Assembly (NCBI GenBank): GCA_001695595.3
Contig: MBPM02000224.1
Coordinates: forward strand, 1-56,645
Length of the DNA: 56,645 bases
Source: Plasmopara viticola
Lineage: Eukaryota; Oomycota; Peronosporomycetes; Peronosporales; Peronosporaceae
Reading direction: 5' to 3'
In this document: positions 11,370 to 22,414 of the stretch, one piece after another
Layout: every line of letters starts with the position of its first letter
How positions within the stretch are numbered: the stretch's first letter is position 1
Made by a program: the position numbers and the translations under genes
The notes under the pieces: generated by a model
What the model was told of the DNA's origin: nothing
Seen by the model: the letters and a program-made list of their open reading frames with translations, nothing else
Database searches by the model: none

Positions 11370-11401
<32 letters not shown>

Positions 11402-11412
<11 letters not shown>
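11402..11412 (+). promoter_or_regulatory. B box (representative unit)
   Basis: GGTTCGATCCC at tRNA index 52-62 fits the TFIIIC B-box consensus. It is unchanged in nearly all core units, including most GAG and GG- copies. Confidence 0.9.
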
Positions 11413-11423
11413 GGGTCGCGGCA

Positions 11424-11733
11424 CCTCGGGACATATTGTTCTGCACTGTGCTTAATTTTCGCTCTTGTTCCTCCTATTTATTGTGTCCGCCCATGGACCA
11501 CGAGTATTCTTCTTCTGCCATCCAAATGTCTAAAACACTTAGTATTAACAAAATATACGATCCGCCTAGCTAACCTTTTTGATCGAGCATGTGCACGTCC
11601 AAGTAGTGTATGCGGTTGTAGTATTTGACTTTTTGAGTGCTGCAAGACGAATGGTATGTAGTAGAGACTGCTTTTGCACGATGGAGATAAAATTACCAAT
11701 ATAGAGTGCCCTTGGTCGTACGACAATAGCGAC
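11424..11733 (+). repeat. Representative spacer (310 nt) between copies 30 and 31
   Basis: It contains, in order, the trailer with T4, a pyrimidine-rich cctcctattt stretch, ccatgg, an AT-rich middle (cttagtattaacaaaatata), two T5 runs, a T4 at 11672-11675, and the TATA-like element with the palindrome before the next gene. I see no second RNA gene, no terminal repeats or poly-A, and no credible coding frame. Confidence 0.8.
11456..11459 (+). terminator. Pol III terminator candidate T4 (representative unit)
   Basis: The first run of four T after copy 30 begins 33 bases past the gene, giving a predicted 32-nt 3' trailer. T4 is the minimal eukaryotic pol III stop. Longer T5 runs lie at 11576-11580 and 11630-11634 as possible backups. 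Confidence 0.6.
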
Positions 11734-11737
11734 GCCT

Positions 11738-11795
<58 letters not shown>

Positions 11796-11806
11796 GGGTC
11801 GCGGCA
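11734..11806 (+). tRNA. tRNA-Phe-GAA: tRNA-Phe(GAA) copy 31
   Basis: Class GGG, trailer T. Confidence 0.9.
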
Positions 11807-12116
11807 CCTCGGGACATATTGTTCTGCACTGTGCTTAATTTTCGCTCTTGTTCCTCCTATTTATTGTGTCCGCCCATGGACCACGAGTATTCTTCTTCTG
11901 CCATCCAAATGTCTAAAACACTTAGTATTAACAAAATATACGATCCGCCTAGCTAACCTTTTTGATCGAGCATGTGCACGTCCAAGTAGTGTATGCGGTT
12001 GTAGTATTTGACTTTTTGAGTGCTGCAAGACGAATGGTATGTAGTAGAGACTGCTTTTGCACGATGGAGATAAAATTACCAATATAGAGTGCCCTTGGTC
12101 GTACGACAATAGCGAC

Positions 12117-12120
12117 GCCT

Positions 12121-12178
<58 letters not shown>

Positions 12179-12189
12179 GGGTCGCGGCA
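12117..12189 (+). tRNA. tRNA-Phe-GAA: tRNA-Phe(GAA) copy 32
   Basis: Class GGG, trailer T. Confidence 0.9.
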
Positions 12190-12499
12190 CCTCGGGACAT
12201 ATTGTTCTGCACTGTGCTTAATTTTCGCTCTTGTTCCTCCTATTTATTGTGTCCGCCCATGGACCACGAGTATTCTTCTTCTGCCATCCAAATGTCTAAA
12301 ACACTTAGTATTAACAAAATATACGATCCGCCTAGCTAACCTTTTTGATCGAGCATGTGCACGTCCAAGTAGTGTATGCGGTTGTAGTATTTGACTTTTT
12401 GAGTGCTGCAAGACGAATGGTATGTAGTAGAGACTGCTTTTGCACGATGGAGATAAAATTACCAATATAGAGTGCCCTTGGTCGTACGACAATAGCGAC

Positions 12500-12503
12500 G
12501 CCT

Positions 12504-12561
<58 letters not shown>

Positions 12562-12572
12562 GGGTCGCGGCA
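12500..12572 (+). tRNA. tRNA-Phe-GAA: tRNA-Phe(GAA) copy 33
   Basis: Class GGG, trailer T. Confidence 0.9.
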
Positions 12573-12882
12573 CCTCGGGACATATTGTTCTGCACTGTGC
12601 TTAATTTTCGCTCTTGTTCCTCCTATTTATTGTGTCCGCCCATGGACCACGAGTATTCTTCTTCTGCCATCCAAATGTCTAAAACACTTAGTATTAACAA
12701 AATATACGATCCGCCTAGCTAACCTTTTTGATCGAGCATGTGCACGTCCAAGTAGTGTATGCGGTTGTAGTATTTGACTTTTTGAGTGCTGCAAGACGAA
12801 TGGTATGTAGTAGAGACTGCTTTTGCACGATGGAGATAAAATTACCAATATAGAGTGCCCTTGGTCGTACGACAATAGCGAC

Positions 12883-12992
12883 GCCTCGATAGCTCAGTTG
12901 GACGAGCTGCTTTTGCACGACTATAGAACGACAATAGCGACGCCTCGATAGGTCGTCAGACTGGAAGGTTGGTTCGATCCCGGGTCGCGGCA
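12883..12992 (+). pseudogene. Rearranged tRNA-Phe copy 34
   Basis: After GCTCAGTTGGACGAG the gene is interrupted by ctgcttttgcacga, a piece of the upstream spacer. Then come ctatag, a second copy of the 5' flank (acgacaatagcgac) and a second tRNA start at 12942 (GCCTCGATAG). The second part lacks most of the D-arm and the GAA anticodon loop but keeps the B box and 3' acceptor. This looks like template switching or recombination between units. It cannot yield a normal tRNA. Trailer T. Confidence 0.9.
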
Positions 12993-13302
12993 CCTCGGGA
13001 CATATTGTTCTGCACTGTGCTTAATTTTCGCTCTTGTTCCTCCTATTTATTGTGTCCGCCCATGGACCACGAGTATTCTTCTTCTGCCATCCAAATGTCT
13101 AAAACACTTAGTATTAACAAAATATACGATCCGCCTAGCTAACCTTTTTGATCGAGCATGTGCACGTCCAAGTAGTGTATGCGGTTGTAGTATTTGACTT
13201 TTTGAGTGCTGCAAGACGAATGGTATGTAGTAGAGACTGCTTTTGCACGATGGAGATAAAATTACCAATATAGAGTGCCCTTGGTCGTACGACAATAGCG
13301 AC

Positions 13303-13306
13303 GCCT

Positions 13307-13364
<58 letters not shown>

Positions 13365-13375
13365 GGGTCGCGGCA
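13303..13375 (+). tRNA. tRNA-Phe-GAA: tRNA-Phe(GAA) copy 35
   Basis: Class GGG, trailer C. Confidence 0.9.
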
Positions 13376-13685
13376 CCTCGGGACATATTGTTCTGCACTG
13401 TGCTCAATTTTCGCTCTTGTTCCTCCTATTTATTGTGTCCGCCCATGGACCACGAGTATTCTTCTTCTGCCATCCAAATGTCTAAAACACTTAGTATTAA
13501 CAAAATATACGATCCGCCTAGCTAACCTTTTTGATCGAGCATGTGCACGTCCAAGTAGTGTATGCGGTTGTAGTATTTGACTTTTTGAGTGCTGCAAGAC
13601 GAATGGTATGTAGTAGAGACTGCTTTTGCACGATGGAGATAAAATTACCAATATAGAGTGCCCTTGGTCGTACGACAATAGCGAC

Positions 13686-13704
13686 GCCTCGATAGCTCAG
13701 TTGA

Positions 13705-13747
<43 letters not shown>

Positions 13748-13758
13748 GGGTCGCGGCA
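13686..13758 (+). tRNA. tRNA-Phe-GAA: tRNA-Phe(GAA) copy 36, G19A
   Basis: Class GAG, trailer T. Confidence 0.72.
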
Positions 13759-14068
13759 CCTCGGGACATATTGTTCTGCACTGTGCTTAATTTTCGCTCT
13801 TGTTCCTCCTATTTATTGTGTCCGCCCATGGACCACGAGTATTCTTCTTCTGCCATCCAAATGTCTAAAACACTTAGTATTAACAAAATATACGATCCGC
13901 CTAGCTAACCTTTTTGATCGAGCATGTGCACGTCCAAGTAGTGTATGCGGTTGTAGTATTTGACTTTTTGAGTGCTGCAAGACGAATGGTATGTAGTAGA
14001 GACTGCTTTTGCACGATGGAGATAAAATTACCAATATAGAGTGCCCTTGGTCGTACGACAATAGCGAC

Positions 14069-14072
14069 GCCT

Positions 14073-14130
<58 letters not shown>

Positions 14131-14141
14131 GGGTCGCGGCA
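14069..14141 (+). tRNA. tRNA-Phe-GAA: tRNA-Phe(GAA) copy 37
   Basis: Class GGG, trailer C. Confidence 0.9.
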
Positions 14142-14451
14142 CCTCGGGACATATTGTTCTGCACTGTGCTCAATTTTCGCTCTTGTTCCTCCTATTTATT
14201 GTGTCCGCCCATGGACCACGAGTATTCTTCTTCTGCCATCCAAATGTCTAAAACACTTAGTATTAACAAAATATACGATCCGCCTAGCTAACCTTTTTGA
14301 TCGAGCATGTGCACGTCCAAGTAGTGTATGCGGTTGTAGTCTTTGACTTTTTGAGTGCTGCAAGACGAATGGTATGTAGTAGAGACTGCTTTTGCACGAT
14401 GGAGATAAAATTACCAATATAGAGTGCCCTTGGTCGTACGACAATAGCGAC

Positions 14452-14470
14452 GCCTCGATAGCTCAGTTGA

Positions 14471-14513
<43 letters not shown>

Positions 14514-14524
14514 GGGTCGCGGCA
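14452..14524 (+). tRNA. tRNA-Phe-GAA: tRNA-Phe(GAA) copy 38, G19A
   Basis: Class GAG, trailer T. Its upstream spacer has gtagtctttg, the variant linked to GAG copies. Confidence 0.72.
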
Positions 14525-14834
14525 CCTCGGGACATATTGTTCTGCACTGTGCTTAATTTTCGCTCTTGTTCCTCCTATTTATTGTGTCCGCCCATGGACC
14601 ACGAGTATTCTTCTTCTGCCATCCAAATGTCTAAAACACTTAGTATTAACAAAATATACGATCCGCCTAGCTAACCTTTTTGATCGAGCATGTGCACGTC
14701 CAAGTAGTGTATGCGGTTGTAGTATTTGACTTTTTGAGTGCTGCAAGACGAATGGTATGTAGTAGAGACTGCTTTTGCACGATGGAGATAAAATTACCAA
14801 TATAGAGTGCCCTTGGTCGTACGACAATAGCGAC

Positions 14835-14851
14835 GCCTCGATAGCTCAGTT

Positions 14852-14895
<44 letters not shown>

Positions 14896-14906
14896 GGGTC
14901 GCGGCA
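14835..14906 (+). tRNA. tRNA-Phe-GAA: tRNA-Phe(GAA) copy 39
   Basis: Class GG-, trailer C. Confidence 0.8.
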
Positions 14907-15216
14907 CCTCGGGACATATTGTTCTGCACTGTGCTCAATTTTCGCTCTTGTTCCTCCTATTTATTGTGTCCGCCCATGGACCACGAGTATTCTTCTTCTG
15001 CCATCCAAATGTCTAAAACACTTAGTATTAACAAAATATACGATCCGCCTAGCTAACCTTTTTGATCGAGCATGTGCACGTCCAAGTAGTGTATGCGGTT
15101 GTAGTCTTTGACTTTTTGAGTGCTGCAAGACGAATGGTATGTAGTAGAGACTGCTTTTGCACGATGGAGATAAAATTACCAATATAGAGTGCCCTTGGTC
15201 GTACGACAATAGCGAC

Positions 15217-15235
15217 GCCTCGATAGCTCAGTTGA

Positions 15236-15278
<43 letters not shown>

Positions 15279-15289
15279 GGGTCGCGGCA
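15217..15289 (+). tRNA. tRNA-Phe-GAA: tRNA-Phe(GAA) copy 40, G19A
   Basis: Class GAG but trailer C, the only such pairing in the core. Upstream spacer gtagtctttg. Confidence 0.72.
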
Positions 15290-15599
15290 CCTCGGGACAT
15301 ATTGTTCTGCACTGTGCTCAATTTTCGCTCTTGTTCCTCCTATTTATTGTGTCCGCCCATGGACCACGAGTATTCTTCTTCTGCCATCCAAATGTCTAAA
15401 ACACTTAGTATTAACAAAATATACGATCCGCCTAGCTAACCTTTTTGATCGAGCATGTGCACGTCCAAGTAGTGTATGCGGTTGTAGTATTTGACTTTTT
15501 GAGTGCTGCAAGACGAATGGTATGTAGTAGAGACTGCTTTTGCACGATGGAGATAAAATTACCAATATAGAGTGCCCTTGGTCGTACGACAATAGCGAC

Positions 15600-15603
15600 G
15601 CCT

Positions 15604-15661
<58 letters not shown>

Positions 15662-15672
15662 GGGTCGCGGCA
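15600..15672 (+). tRNA. tRNA-Phe-GAA: tRNA-Phe(GAA) copy 41
   Basis: Class GGG, trailer C. Confidence 0.9.
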
Positions 15673-15982
15673 CCTCGGGACATATTGTTCTGCACTGTGC
15701 TCAATTTTCGCTCTTGTTCCTCCTATTTATTGTGTCCGCCCATGGACCACGAGTATTCTTCTTCTGCCATCCAAATGTCTAAAACACTTAGTATTAACAA
15801 AATATACGATCCGCCTAGCTAACCTTTTTGATCGAGCATGTGCACGTCCAAGTAGTGTATGCGGTTGTAGTATTTGACTTTTTGAGTGCTGCAAGACGAA
15901 TGGTATGTAGTAGAGACTGCTTTTGCACGATGGAGATAAAATTACCAATATAGAGTGCCCTTGGTCGTACGACAATAGCGAC

Positions 15983-15999
15983 GCCTCGATAGCTCAGTT

Positions 16000-16043
<44 letters not shown>

Positions 16044-16054
16044 GGGTCGCGGCA
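15983..16054 (+). tRNA. tRNA-Phe-GAA: tRNA-Phe(GAA) copy 42
   Basis: Class GG-, trailer C. Confidence 0.8.
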
Positions 16055-16256
16055 CCTCGGGACATATTGTTCTGCACTGTGCTCAATTTTCGCTCTTGTT
16101 CCTCCTATTTATTGTGTCCGCCCATGGACCACGAGTATTCTTCTTCTGCCATCCAAATGTCTAAAACACTTAGTATTAACAAAATATACGATCCGCCTAG
16201 CTAACCTTTTTGATCGAGCATGTGCACGTCCAAGTAGTGTATGCGCTTTTTGACTG

Positions 16257-16264
16257 TAGCTCGA

Positions 16265-16306
<42 letters not shown>

Positions 16307-16317
16307 GGGTCGCGGCA
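16257..16317 (+). pseudogene. 5'-truncated tRNA-Phe copy 43
   Basis: A deletion of about 120 bases removes the spacer after gtagtgtatgcg and the 5' acceptor strand. The remnant begins TAGCTCGAAGAGCG, with a three-base D-loop. Anticodon arm, T-arm, 3' acceptor and B box remain. Trailer C. It cannot form an acceptor stem. Confidence 0.9.
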
Positions 16318-16627
16318 CCTCGGGACATATTGTTCTGCACTGTGCTCAATTTTCGCTCTTGTTCCTCCTATTTATTGTGTCCGCCCATGGACCACGAGTA
16401 TTCTTCTTCTGCCATCCAAATGTCTAAAACACTTAGTATTAACAAAATATACGATCCGCCTAGCTAACCTTTTTGATCGAGCATGTGCACGTCCAAGTAG
16501 TGTATGCGGTTGTAGTATTTGACTTTTTGAGTGCTGCAAGACGAATGGTATGTAGTAGAGACTGCTTTTGCACGATGGAGATAAAATTACCAATATAGAG
16601 TGCCCTTGGTCGTACGACAATAGCGAC

Positions 16628-16644
16628 GCCTCGATAGCTCAGTT

Positions 16645-16688
<44 letters not shown>

Positions 16689-16699
16689 GGGTCGCGGCA
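16628..16699 (+). tRNA. tRNA-Phe-GAA: tRNA-Phe(GAA) copy 44
   Basis: Class GG-, trailer T. Confidence 0.8.
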
Positions 16700-17009
16700 C
16701 CTCGGGACATATTGTTCTGCACTGTGCTTAATTTTCGCTCTTGTTCCTCCTATTTATTGTGTCCGCCCATGGACCACGAGTATTCTTCTTCTGCCATCCA
16801 AATGTCTAAAACACTTAGTATTAACAAAATATACGATCCGCCTAGCTAACCTTTTTGATCGAGCATGTGCACGTCCAAGTAGTGTATGCGGTTGTAGTAT
16901 TTGACTTTTTGAGTGCTGCAAGACGAATGGTATGTAGTAGAGACTGCTTTTGCACGATGGAGATAAAATTACCAATATAGAGTGCCCTTGGTCGTACGAC
17001 AATAGCGAC

Positions 17010-17026
17010 GCCTCGATAGCTCAGTT

Positions 17027-17070
<44 letters not shown>

Positions 17071-17081
17071 GGGTCGCGGCA
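17010..17081 (+). tRNA. tRNA-Phe-GAA: tRNA-Phe(GAA) copy 45
   Basis: Class GG-, trailer C. Confidence 0.8.
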
Positions 17082-17391
17082 CCTCGGGACATATTGTTCT
17101 GCACTGTGCTCAATTTTCGCTCTTGTTCCTCCTATTTATTGTGTCCGCCCATGGACCACGAGTATTCTTCTTCTGCCATCCAAATGTCTAAAACACTTAG
17201 TATTAACAAAATATACGATCCGCCTAGCTAACCTTTTTGATCGAGCATGTGCACGTCCAAGTAGTGTATGCGGTTGTAGTATTTGACTTTTTGAGTGCTG
17301 CAAGACGAATGGTATGTAGTAGAGACTGCTTTTGCACGATGGAGATAAAATTACCAATATAGAGTGCCCTTGGTCGTACGACAATAGCGAC

Positions 17392-17410
17392 GCCTCGATA
17401 GCTCAGTTGA

Positions 17411-17453
<43 letters not shown>

Positions 17454-17464
17454 GGGTCGCGGCA
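17392..17464 (+). tRNA. tRNA-Phe-GAA: tRNA-Phe(GAA) copy 46, G19A
   Basis: Class GAG, trailer T. Confidence 0.72.
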
Positions 17465-17774
17465 CCTCGGGACATATTGTTCTGCACTGTGCTTAATTTT
17501 CGCTCTTGTTCCTCCTATTTATTGTGTCCGCCCATGGACCACGAGTATTCTTCTTCTGCCATCCAAATGTCTAAAACACTTAGTATTAACAAAATATACG
17601 ATCCGCCTAGCTAACCTTTTTGATCGAGCATGTGCACGTCCAAGTAGTGTATGCGGTTGTAGTATTTGACTTTTTGAGTGCTGCAAGACGAATGGTATGT
17701 AGTAGAGACTGCTTTTGCACGATGGAGATAAAATTACCAATATAGAGTGCCCTTGGTCGTACGACAATAGCGAC

Positions 17775-17778
17775 GCCT

Positions 17779-17836
<58 letters not shown>

Positions 17837-17847
17837 GGGTCGCGGCA
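17775..17847 (+). tRNA. tRNA-Phe-GAA: tRNA-Phe(GAA) copy 47
   Basis: Class GGG, trailer C. Confidence 0.9.
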
Positions 17848-18157
17848 CCTCGGGACATATTGTTCTGCACTGTGCTCAATTTTCGCTCTTGTTCCTCCTA
17901 TTTATTGTGTCCGCCCATGGACCACGAGTATTCTTCTTCTGCCATCCAAATGTCTAAAACACTTAGTATTAACAAAATATACGATCCGCCTAGCTAACCT
18001 TTTTGATCGAGCATGTGCACGTCCAAGTAGTGTATGCGGTTGTAGTATTTGACTTTTTGAGTGCTGCAAGACGAATGGTATGTAGTAGAGACTGCTTTTG
18101 CACGATGGAGATAAAATTACCAATATAGAGTGCCCTTGGTCGTACGACAATAGCGAC

Positions 18158-18176
18158 GCCTCGATAGCTCAGTTGA

Positions 18177-18219
<43 letters not shown>

Positions 18220-18230
18220 GGGTCGCGGCA
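18158..18230 (+). tRNA. tRNA-Phe-GAA: tRNA-Phe(GAA) copy 48, G19A
   Basis: Class GAG, trailer T. Confidence 0.72.
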
Positions 18231-18540
18231 CCTCGGGACATATTGTTCTGCACTGTGCTTAATTTTCGCTCTTGTTCCTCCTATTTATTGTGTCCGCCCA
18301 TGGACCACGAGTATTCTTCTTCTGCCATCCAAATGTCTAAAACACTTAGTATTAACAAAATATACGATCCGCCTAGCTAACCTTTTTGATCGAGCATGTG
18401 CACGTCCAAGTAGTGTATGCGGTTGTAGTATTTGACTTTTTGAGTGCTGCAAGACGAATGGTATGTAGTAGAGACTGCTTTTGCACGATGGAGATAAAAT
18501 TACCAATATAGAGTGCCCTTGGTCGTACGACAATAGCGAC

Positions 18541-18544
18541 GCCT

Positions 18545-18602
<58 letters not shown>

Positions 18603-18613
18603 GGGTCGCGGCA
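18541..18613 (+). tRNA. tRNA-Phe-GAA: tRNA-Phe(GAA) copy 49
   Basis: Class GGG, trailer C. Confidence 0.9.
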
Positions 18614-18923
18614 CCTCGGGACATATTGTTCTGCACTGTGCTCAATTTTCGCTCTTGTTCCTCCTATTTATTGTGTCCGCCCATGGACCACGAGTATTCT
18701 TCTTCTGCCATCCAAATGTCTAAAACACTTAGTATTAACAAAATATACGATCCGCCTAGCTAACCTTTTTGATCGAGCATGTGCACGTCCAAGTAGTGTA
18801 TGCGGTTGTAGTATTTGACTTTTTGAGTGCTGCAAGACGAATGGTATGTAGTAGAGACTGCTTTTGCACGATGGAGATAAAATTACCAATATAGAGTGCC
18901 CTTGGTCGTACGACAATAGCGAC

Positions 18924-18940
18924 GCCTCGATAGCTCAGTT

Positions 18941-18984
<44 letters not shown>

Positions 18985-18995
18985 GGGTCGCGGCA
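18924..18995 (+). tRNA. tRNA-Phe-GAA: tRNA-Phe(GAA) copy 50
   Basis: Class GG-, trailer C. Confidence 0.8.
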
Positions 18996-19305
18996 CCTCG
19001 GGACATATTGTTCTGCACTGTGCTCAATTTTCGCTCTTGTTCCTCCTATTTATTGTGTCCGCCCATGGACCACGAGTATTCTTCTTCTGCCATCCAAATG
19101 TCTAAAACACTTAGTATTAACAAAATATACGATCCGCCTAGCTAACCTTTTTGATCGAGCATGTGCACGTCCAAGTAGTGTATGCGGTTGTAGTATTTGA
19201 CTTTTTGAGTGCTGCAAGACGAATGGTATGTAGTAGAGACTGCTTTTGCACGATGGAGATAAAATTACCAATATAGAGTGCCCTTGGTCGTACGACAATA
19301 GCGAC

Positions 19306-19324
19306 GCCTCGATAGCTCAGTTGA

Positions 19325-19367
<43 letters not shown>

Positions 19368-19378
19368 GGGTCGCGGCA
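19306..19378 (+). tRNA. tRNA-Phe-GAA: tRNA-Phe(GAA) copy 51, G19A
   Basis: Class GAG, trailer T. Confidence 0.72.
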
Positions 19379-19688
19379 CCTCGGGACATATTGTTCTGCA
19401 CTGTGCTTAATTTTCGCTCTTGTTCCTCCTATTTATTGTGTCCGCCCATGGACCACGAGTATTCTTCTTCTGCCATCCAAATGTCTAAAACACTTAGTAT
19501 TAACAAAATATACGATCCGCCTAGCTAACCTTTTTGATCGAGCATGTGCACGTCCAAGTAGTGTATGCGGTTGTAGTATTTGACTTTTTGAGTGCTGCAA
19601 GACGAATGGTATGTAGTAGAGACTGCTTTTGCACGATGGAGATAAAATTACCAATATAGAGTGCCCTTGGTCGTACGACAATAGCGAC

Positions 19689-19692
19689 GCCT

Positions 19693-19750
<58 letters not shown>

Positions 19751-19761
19751 GGGTCGCGGCA
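19689..19761 (+). tRNA. tRNA-Phe-GAA: tRNA-Phe(GAA) copy 52
   Basis: Class GGG, trailer C. Confidence 0.9.
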
Positions 19762-20071
19762 CCTCGGGACATATTGTTCTGCACTGTGCTCAATTTTCGC
19801 TCTTGTTCCTCCTATTTATTGTGTCCGCCCATGGACCACGAGTATTCTTCTTCTGCCATCCAAATGTCTAAAACACTTAGTATTAACAAAATATACGATC
19901 CGCCTAGCTAACCTTTTTGATCGAGCATGTGCACGTCCAAGTAGTGTATGCGGTTGTAGTATTTGACTTTTTGAGTGCTGCAAGACGAATGGTATGTAGT
20001 AGAGACTGCTTTTGCACGATGGAGATAAAATTACCAATATAGAGTGCCCTTGGTCGTACGACAATAGCGAC

Positions 20072-20088
20072 GCCTCGATAGCTCAGTT

Positions 20089-20132
<44 letters not shown>

Positions 20133-20143
20133 GGGTCGCGGCA
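20072..20143 (+). tRNA. tRNA-Phe-GAA: tRNA-Phe(GAA) copy 53
   Basis: Class GG-, trailer T. Confidence 0.8.
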
Positions 20144-20453
20144 CCTCGGGACATATTGTTCTGCACTGTGCTTAATTTTCGCTCTTGTTCCTCCTATTTA
20201 TTGTGTCCGCCCATGGACCACGAGTATTCTTCTTCTGCCATCCAAATGTCTAAAACACTTAGTATTAACAAAATATACGATCCGCCTAGCTAACCTTTTT
20301 GATCGAGCATGTGCACGTCCAAGTAGTGTATGCGGTTGTAGTATTTGACTTTTTGAGTGCTGCAAGACGAATGGTATGTAGTAGAGACTGCTTTTGCACG
20401 ATGGAGATAAAATTACCAATATAGAGTGCCCTTGGTCGTACGACAATAGCGAC

Positions 20454-20470
20454 GCCTCGATAGCTCAGTT

Positions 20471-20514
<44 letters not shown>

Positions 20515-20525
20515 GGGTCGCGGCA
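20454..20525 (+). tRNA. tRNA-Phe-GAA: tRNA-Phe(GAA) copy 54
   Basis: Class GG-, trailer T. Confidence 0.8.
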
Positions 20526-20835
20526 CCTCGGGACATATTGTTCTGCACTGTGCTTAATTTTCGCTCTTGTTCCTCCTATTTATTGTGTCCGCCCATGGAC
20601 CACGAGTATTCTTCTTCTGCCATCCAAATGTCTAAAACACTTAGTATTAACAAAATATACGATCCGCCTAGCTAACCTTTTTGATCGAGCATGTGCACGT
20701 CCAAGTAGTGTATGCGGTTGTAGTATTTGACTTTTTGAGTGCTGCAAGACGAATGGTATGTAGTAGAGACTGCTTTTGCACGATGGAGATAAAATTACCA
20801 ATATAGAGTGCCCTTGGTCGTACGACAATAGCGAC

Positions 20836-20852
20836 GCCTCGATAGCTCAGTT

Positions 20853-20896
<44 letters not shown>

Positions 20897-20907
20897 GGGT
20901 CGCGGCA
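20836..20907 (+). tRNA. tRNA-Phe-GAA: tRNA-Phe(GAA) copy 55
   Basis: Class GG-, trailer C. Confidence 0.8.
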
Positions 20908-21217
20908 CCTCGGGACATATTGTTCTGCACTGTGCTCAATTTTCGCTCTTGTTCCTCCTATTTATTGTGTCCGCCCATGGACCACGAGTATTCTTCTTCT
21001 GCCATCCAAATGTCTAAAACACTTAGTATTAACAAAATATACGATCCGCCTAGCTAACCTTTTTGATCGAGCATGTGCACGTCCAAGTAGTGTATGCGGT
21101 TGTAGTATTTGACTTTTTGAGTGCTGCAAGACGAATGGTATGTAGTAGAGACTGCTTTTGCACGATGGAGATAAAATTACCAATATAGAGTGCCCTTGGT
21201 CGTACGACAATAGCGAC

Positions 21218-21234
21218 GCCTCGATAGCTCAGTT

Positions 21235-21278
<44 letters not shown>

Positions 21279-21289
21279 GGGTCGCGGCA
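21218..21289 (+). tRNA. tRNA-Phe-GAA: tRNA-Phe(GAA) copy 56
   Basis: Class GG-, trailer T. Confidence 0.8.
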
Positions 21290-21599
21290 CCTCGGGACAT
21301 ATTGTTCTGCACTGTGCTTAATTTTCGCTCTTGTTCCTCCTATTTATTGTGTCCGCCCATGGACCACGAGTATTCTTCTTCTGCCATCCAAATGTCTAAA
21401 ACACTTAGTATTAACAAAATATACGATCCGCCTAGCTAACCTTTTTGATCGAGCATGTGCACGTCCAAGTAGTGTATGCGGTTGTAGTATTTGACTTTTT
21501 GAGTGCTGCAAGACGAATGGTATGTAGTAGAGACTGCTTTTGCACGATGGAGATAAAATTACCAATATAGAGTGCCCTTGGTCGTACGACAATAGCGAC

Positions 21600-21616
21600 G
21601 CCTCGATAGCTCAGTT

Positions 21617-21660
<44 letters not shown>

Positions 21661-21671
21661 GGGTCGCGGCA
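21600..21671 (+). tRNA. tRNA-Phe-GAA: tRNA-Phe(GAA) copy 57
   Basis: Class GG-, trailer C. Confidence 0.8.
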
Positions 21672-21859
21672 CCTCGGGACATATTGTTCTGCACTGTGCT
21701 CAATTTTCGCTCTTGTTCCTCCTATTTATTGTGTCCGCCCATGGACCACGAGTATTCTTCTTCTGCCATCCAAATGTCTAAAACACTTAGTATTAACAAA
21801 ATATACGATCCGCCTAGCTAACCTTTTTGATCGAGCATGTGCACGTCCAAGTAGTGTAT

Positions 21860-21876
21860 GCGGTTGTAAAAGACGA
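21860..21876 (+). other. Spacer deletion junction (net loss of 22 bases)
   Basis: In the spacer before copy 58 the normal stretch from gcggttgta to aagacgaatgg, with its T5 run, is replaced by gcggttgtaaaagacg. The unit is 360 bases long. The tRNA downstream is unaffected. Confidence 0.9.
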
Positions 21877-21959
21877 ATGGTATGTAGTAGAGACTGCTTT
21901 TGCACGATGGAGATAAAATTACCAATATAGAGTGCCCTTGGTCGTACGACAATAGCGAC

Positions 21960-21978
21960 GCCTCGATAGCTCAGTTGA

Positions 21979-22021
<43 letters not shown>

Positions 22022-22032
22022 GGGTCGCGGCA
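21960..22032 (+). tRNA. tRNA-Phe-GAA: tRNA-Phe(GAA) copy 58, G19A
   Basis: Class GAG, trailer T. Upstream spacer is 22 bases shorter than normal. Confidence 0.72.
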
Positions 22033-22342
22033 CCTCGGGACATATTGTTCTGCACTGTGCTTAATTTTCGCTCTTGTTCCTCCTATTTATTGTGTCCGCC
22101 CATGGACCACGAGTATTCTTCTTCTGCCATCCAAATGTCTAAAACACTTAGTATTAACAAAATATACGATCCGCCTAGCTAACCTTTTTGATCGAGCATG
22201 TGCACGTCCAAGTAGTGTATGCGGTTGTAGTATTTGACTTTTTGAGTGCTGCAAGACGAATGGTATGTAGTAGAGACTGCTTTTGCACGATGGAGATAAA
22301 ATTACCAATATAGAGTGCCCTTGGTCGTACGACAATAGCGAC

Positions 22343-22359
22343 GCCTCGATAGCTCAGTT

Positions 22360-22403
<44 letters not shown>

Positions 22404-22414
22404 GGGTCGCGGCA
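22343..22414 (+). tRNA. tRNA-Phe-GAA: tRNA-Phe(GAA) copy 59
   Basis: Class GG-, trailer C. Confidence 0.8.

Larger units (their letters stand above)
11351..11423 (+). tRNA. tRNA-Phe-GAA: tRNA-Phe(GAA) copy 30, representative intact copy
   Basis: Class GGG, trailer T. A cytosolic tRNA that would decode UUC/UUU for phenylalanine. Acceptor GCCTCGA pairs with TCGCGGC except U4:C69. Bases 8-9 are TA; the D-arm is GCTC-AGTTGGGA-GAGC; base 26 is G; the anticodon arm is TCAGA-CTGAAGA-TCTGA with U33 and anticodon GAA; the variable loop is AGGTC; the T-arm is CCTGG-TTCGATC-CCGGG with one T51:G63 wobble; the discriminator is A73. The residues known as PheRS identity elements in yeast (G20, G34, A35, A36, A73) are all present. 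There is no intron and no encoded CCA (the next bases are CCTCGG). A and B boxes are intact and a T4 lies 33 bases downstream. The acceptor mismatch is the one reason to doubt full function. Confidence 0.93.

Noticed and set aside
11520..11580. ccatgg, tagcta and gtgcac palindromes in the spacer as regulatory sites
   Set aside because: They are only six bases long and expected by chance in a 310-nt spacer; repetition adds no independent support.
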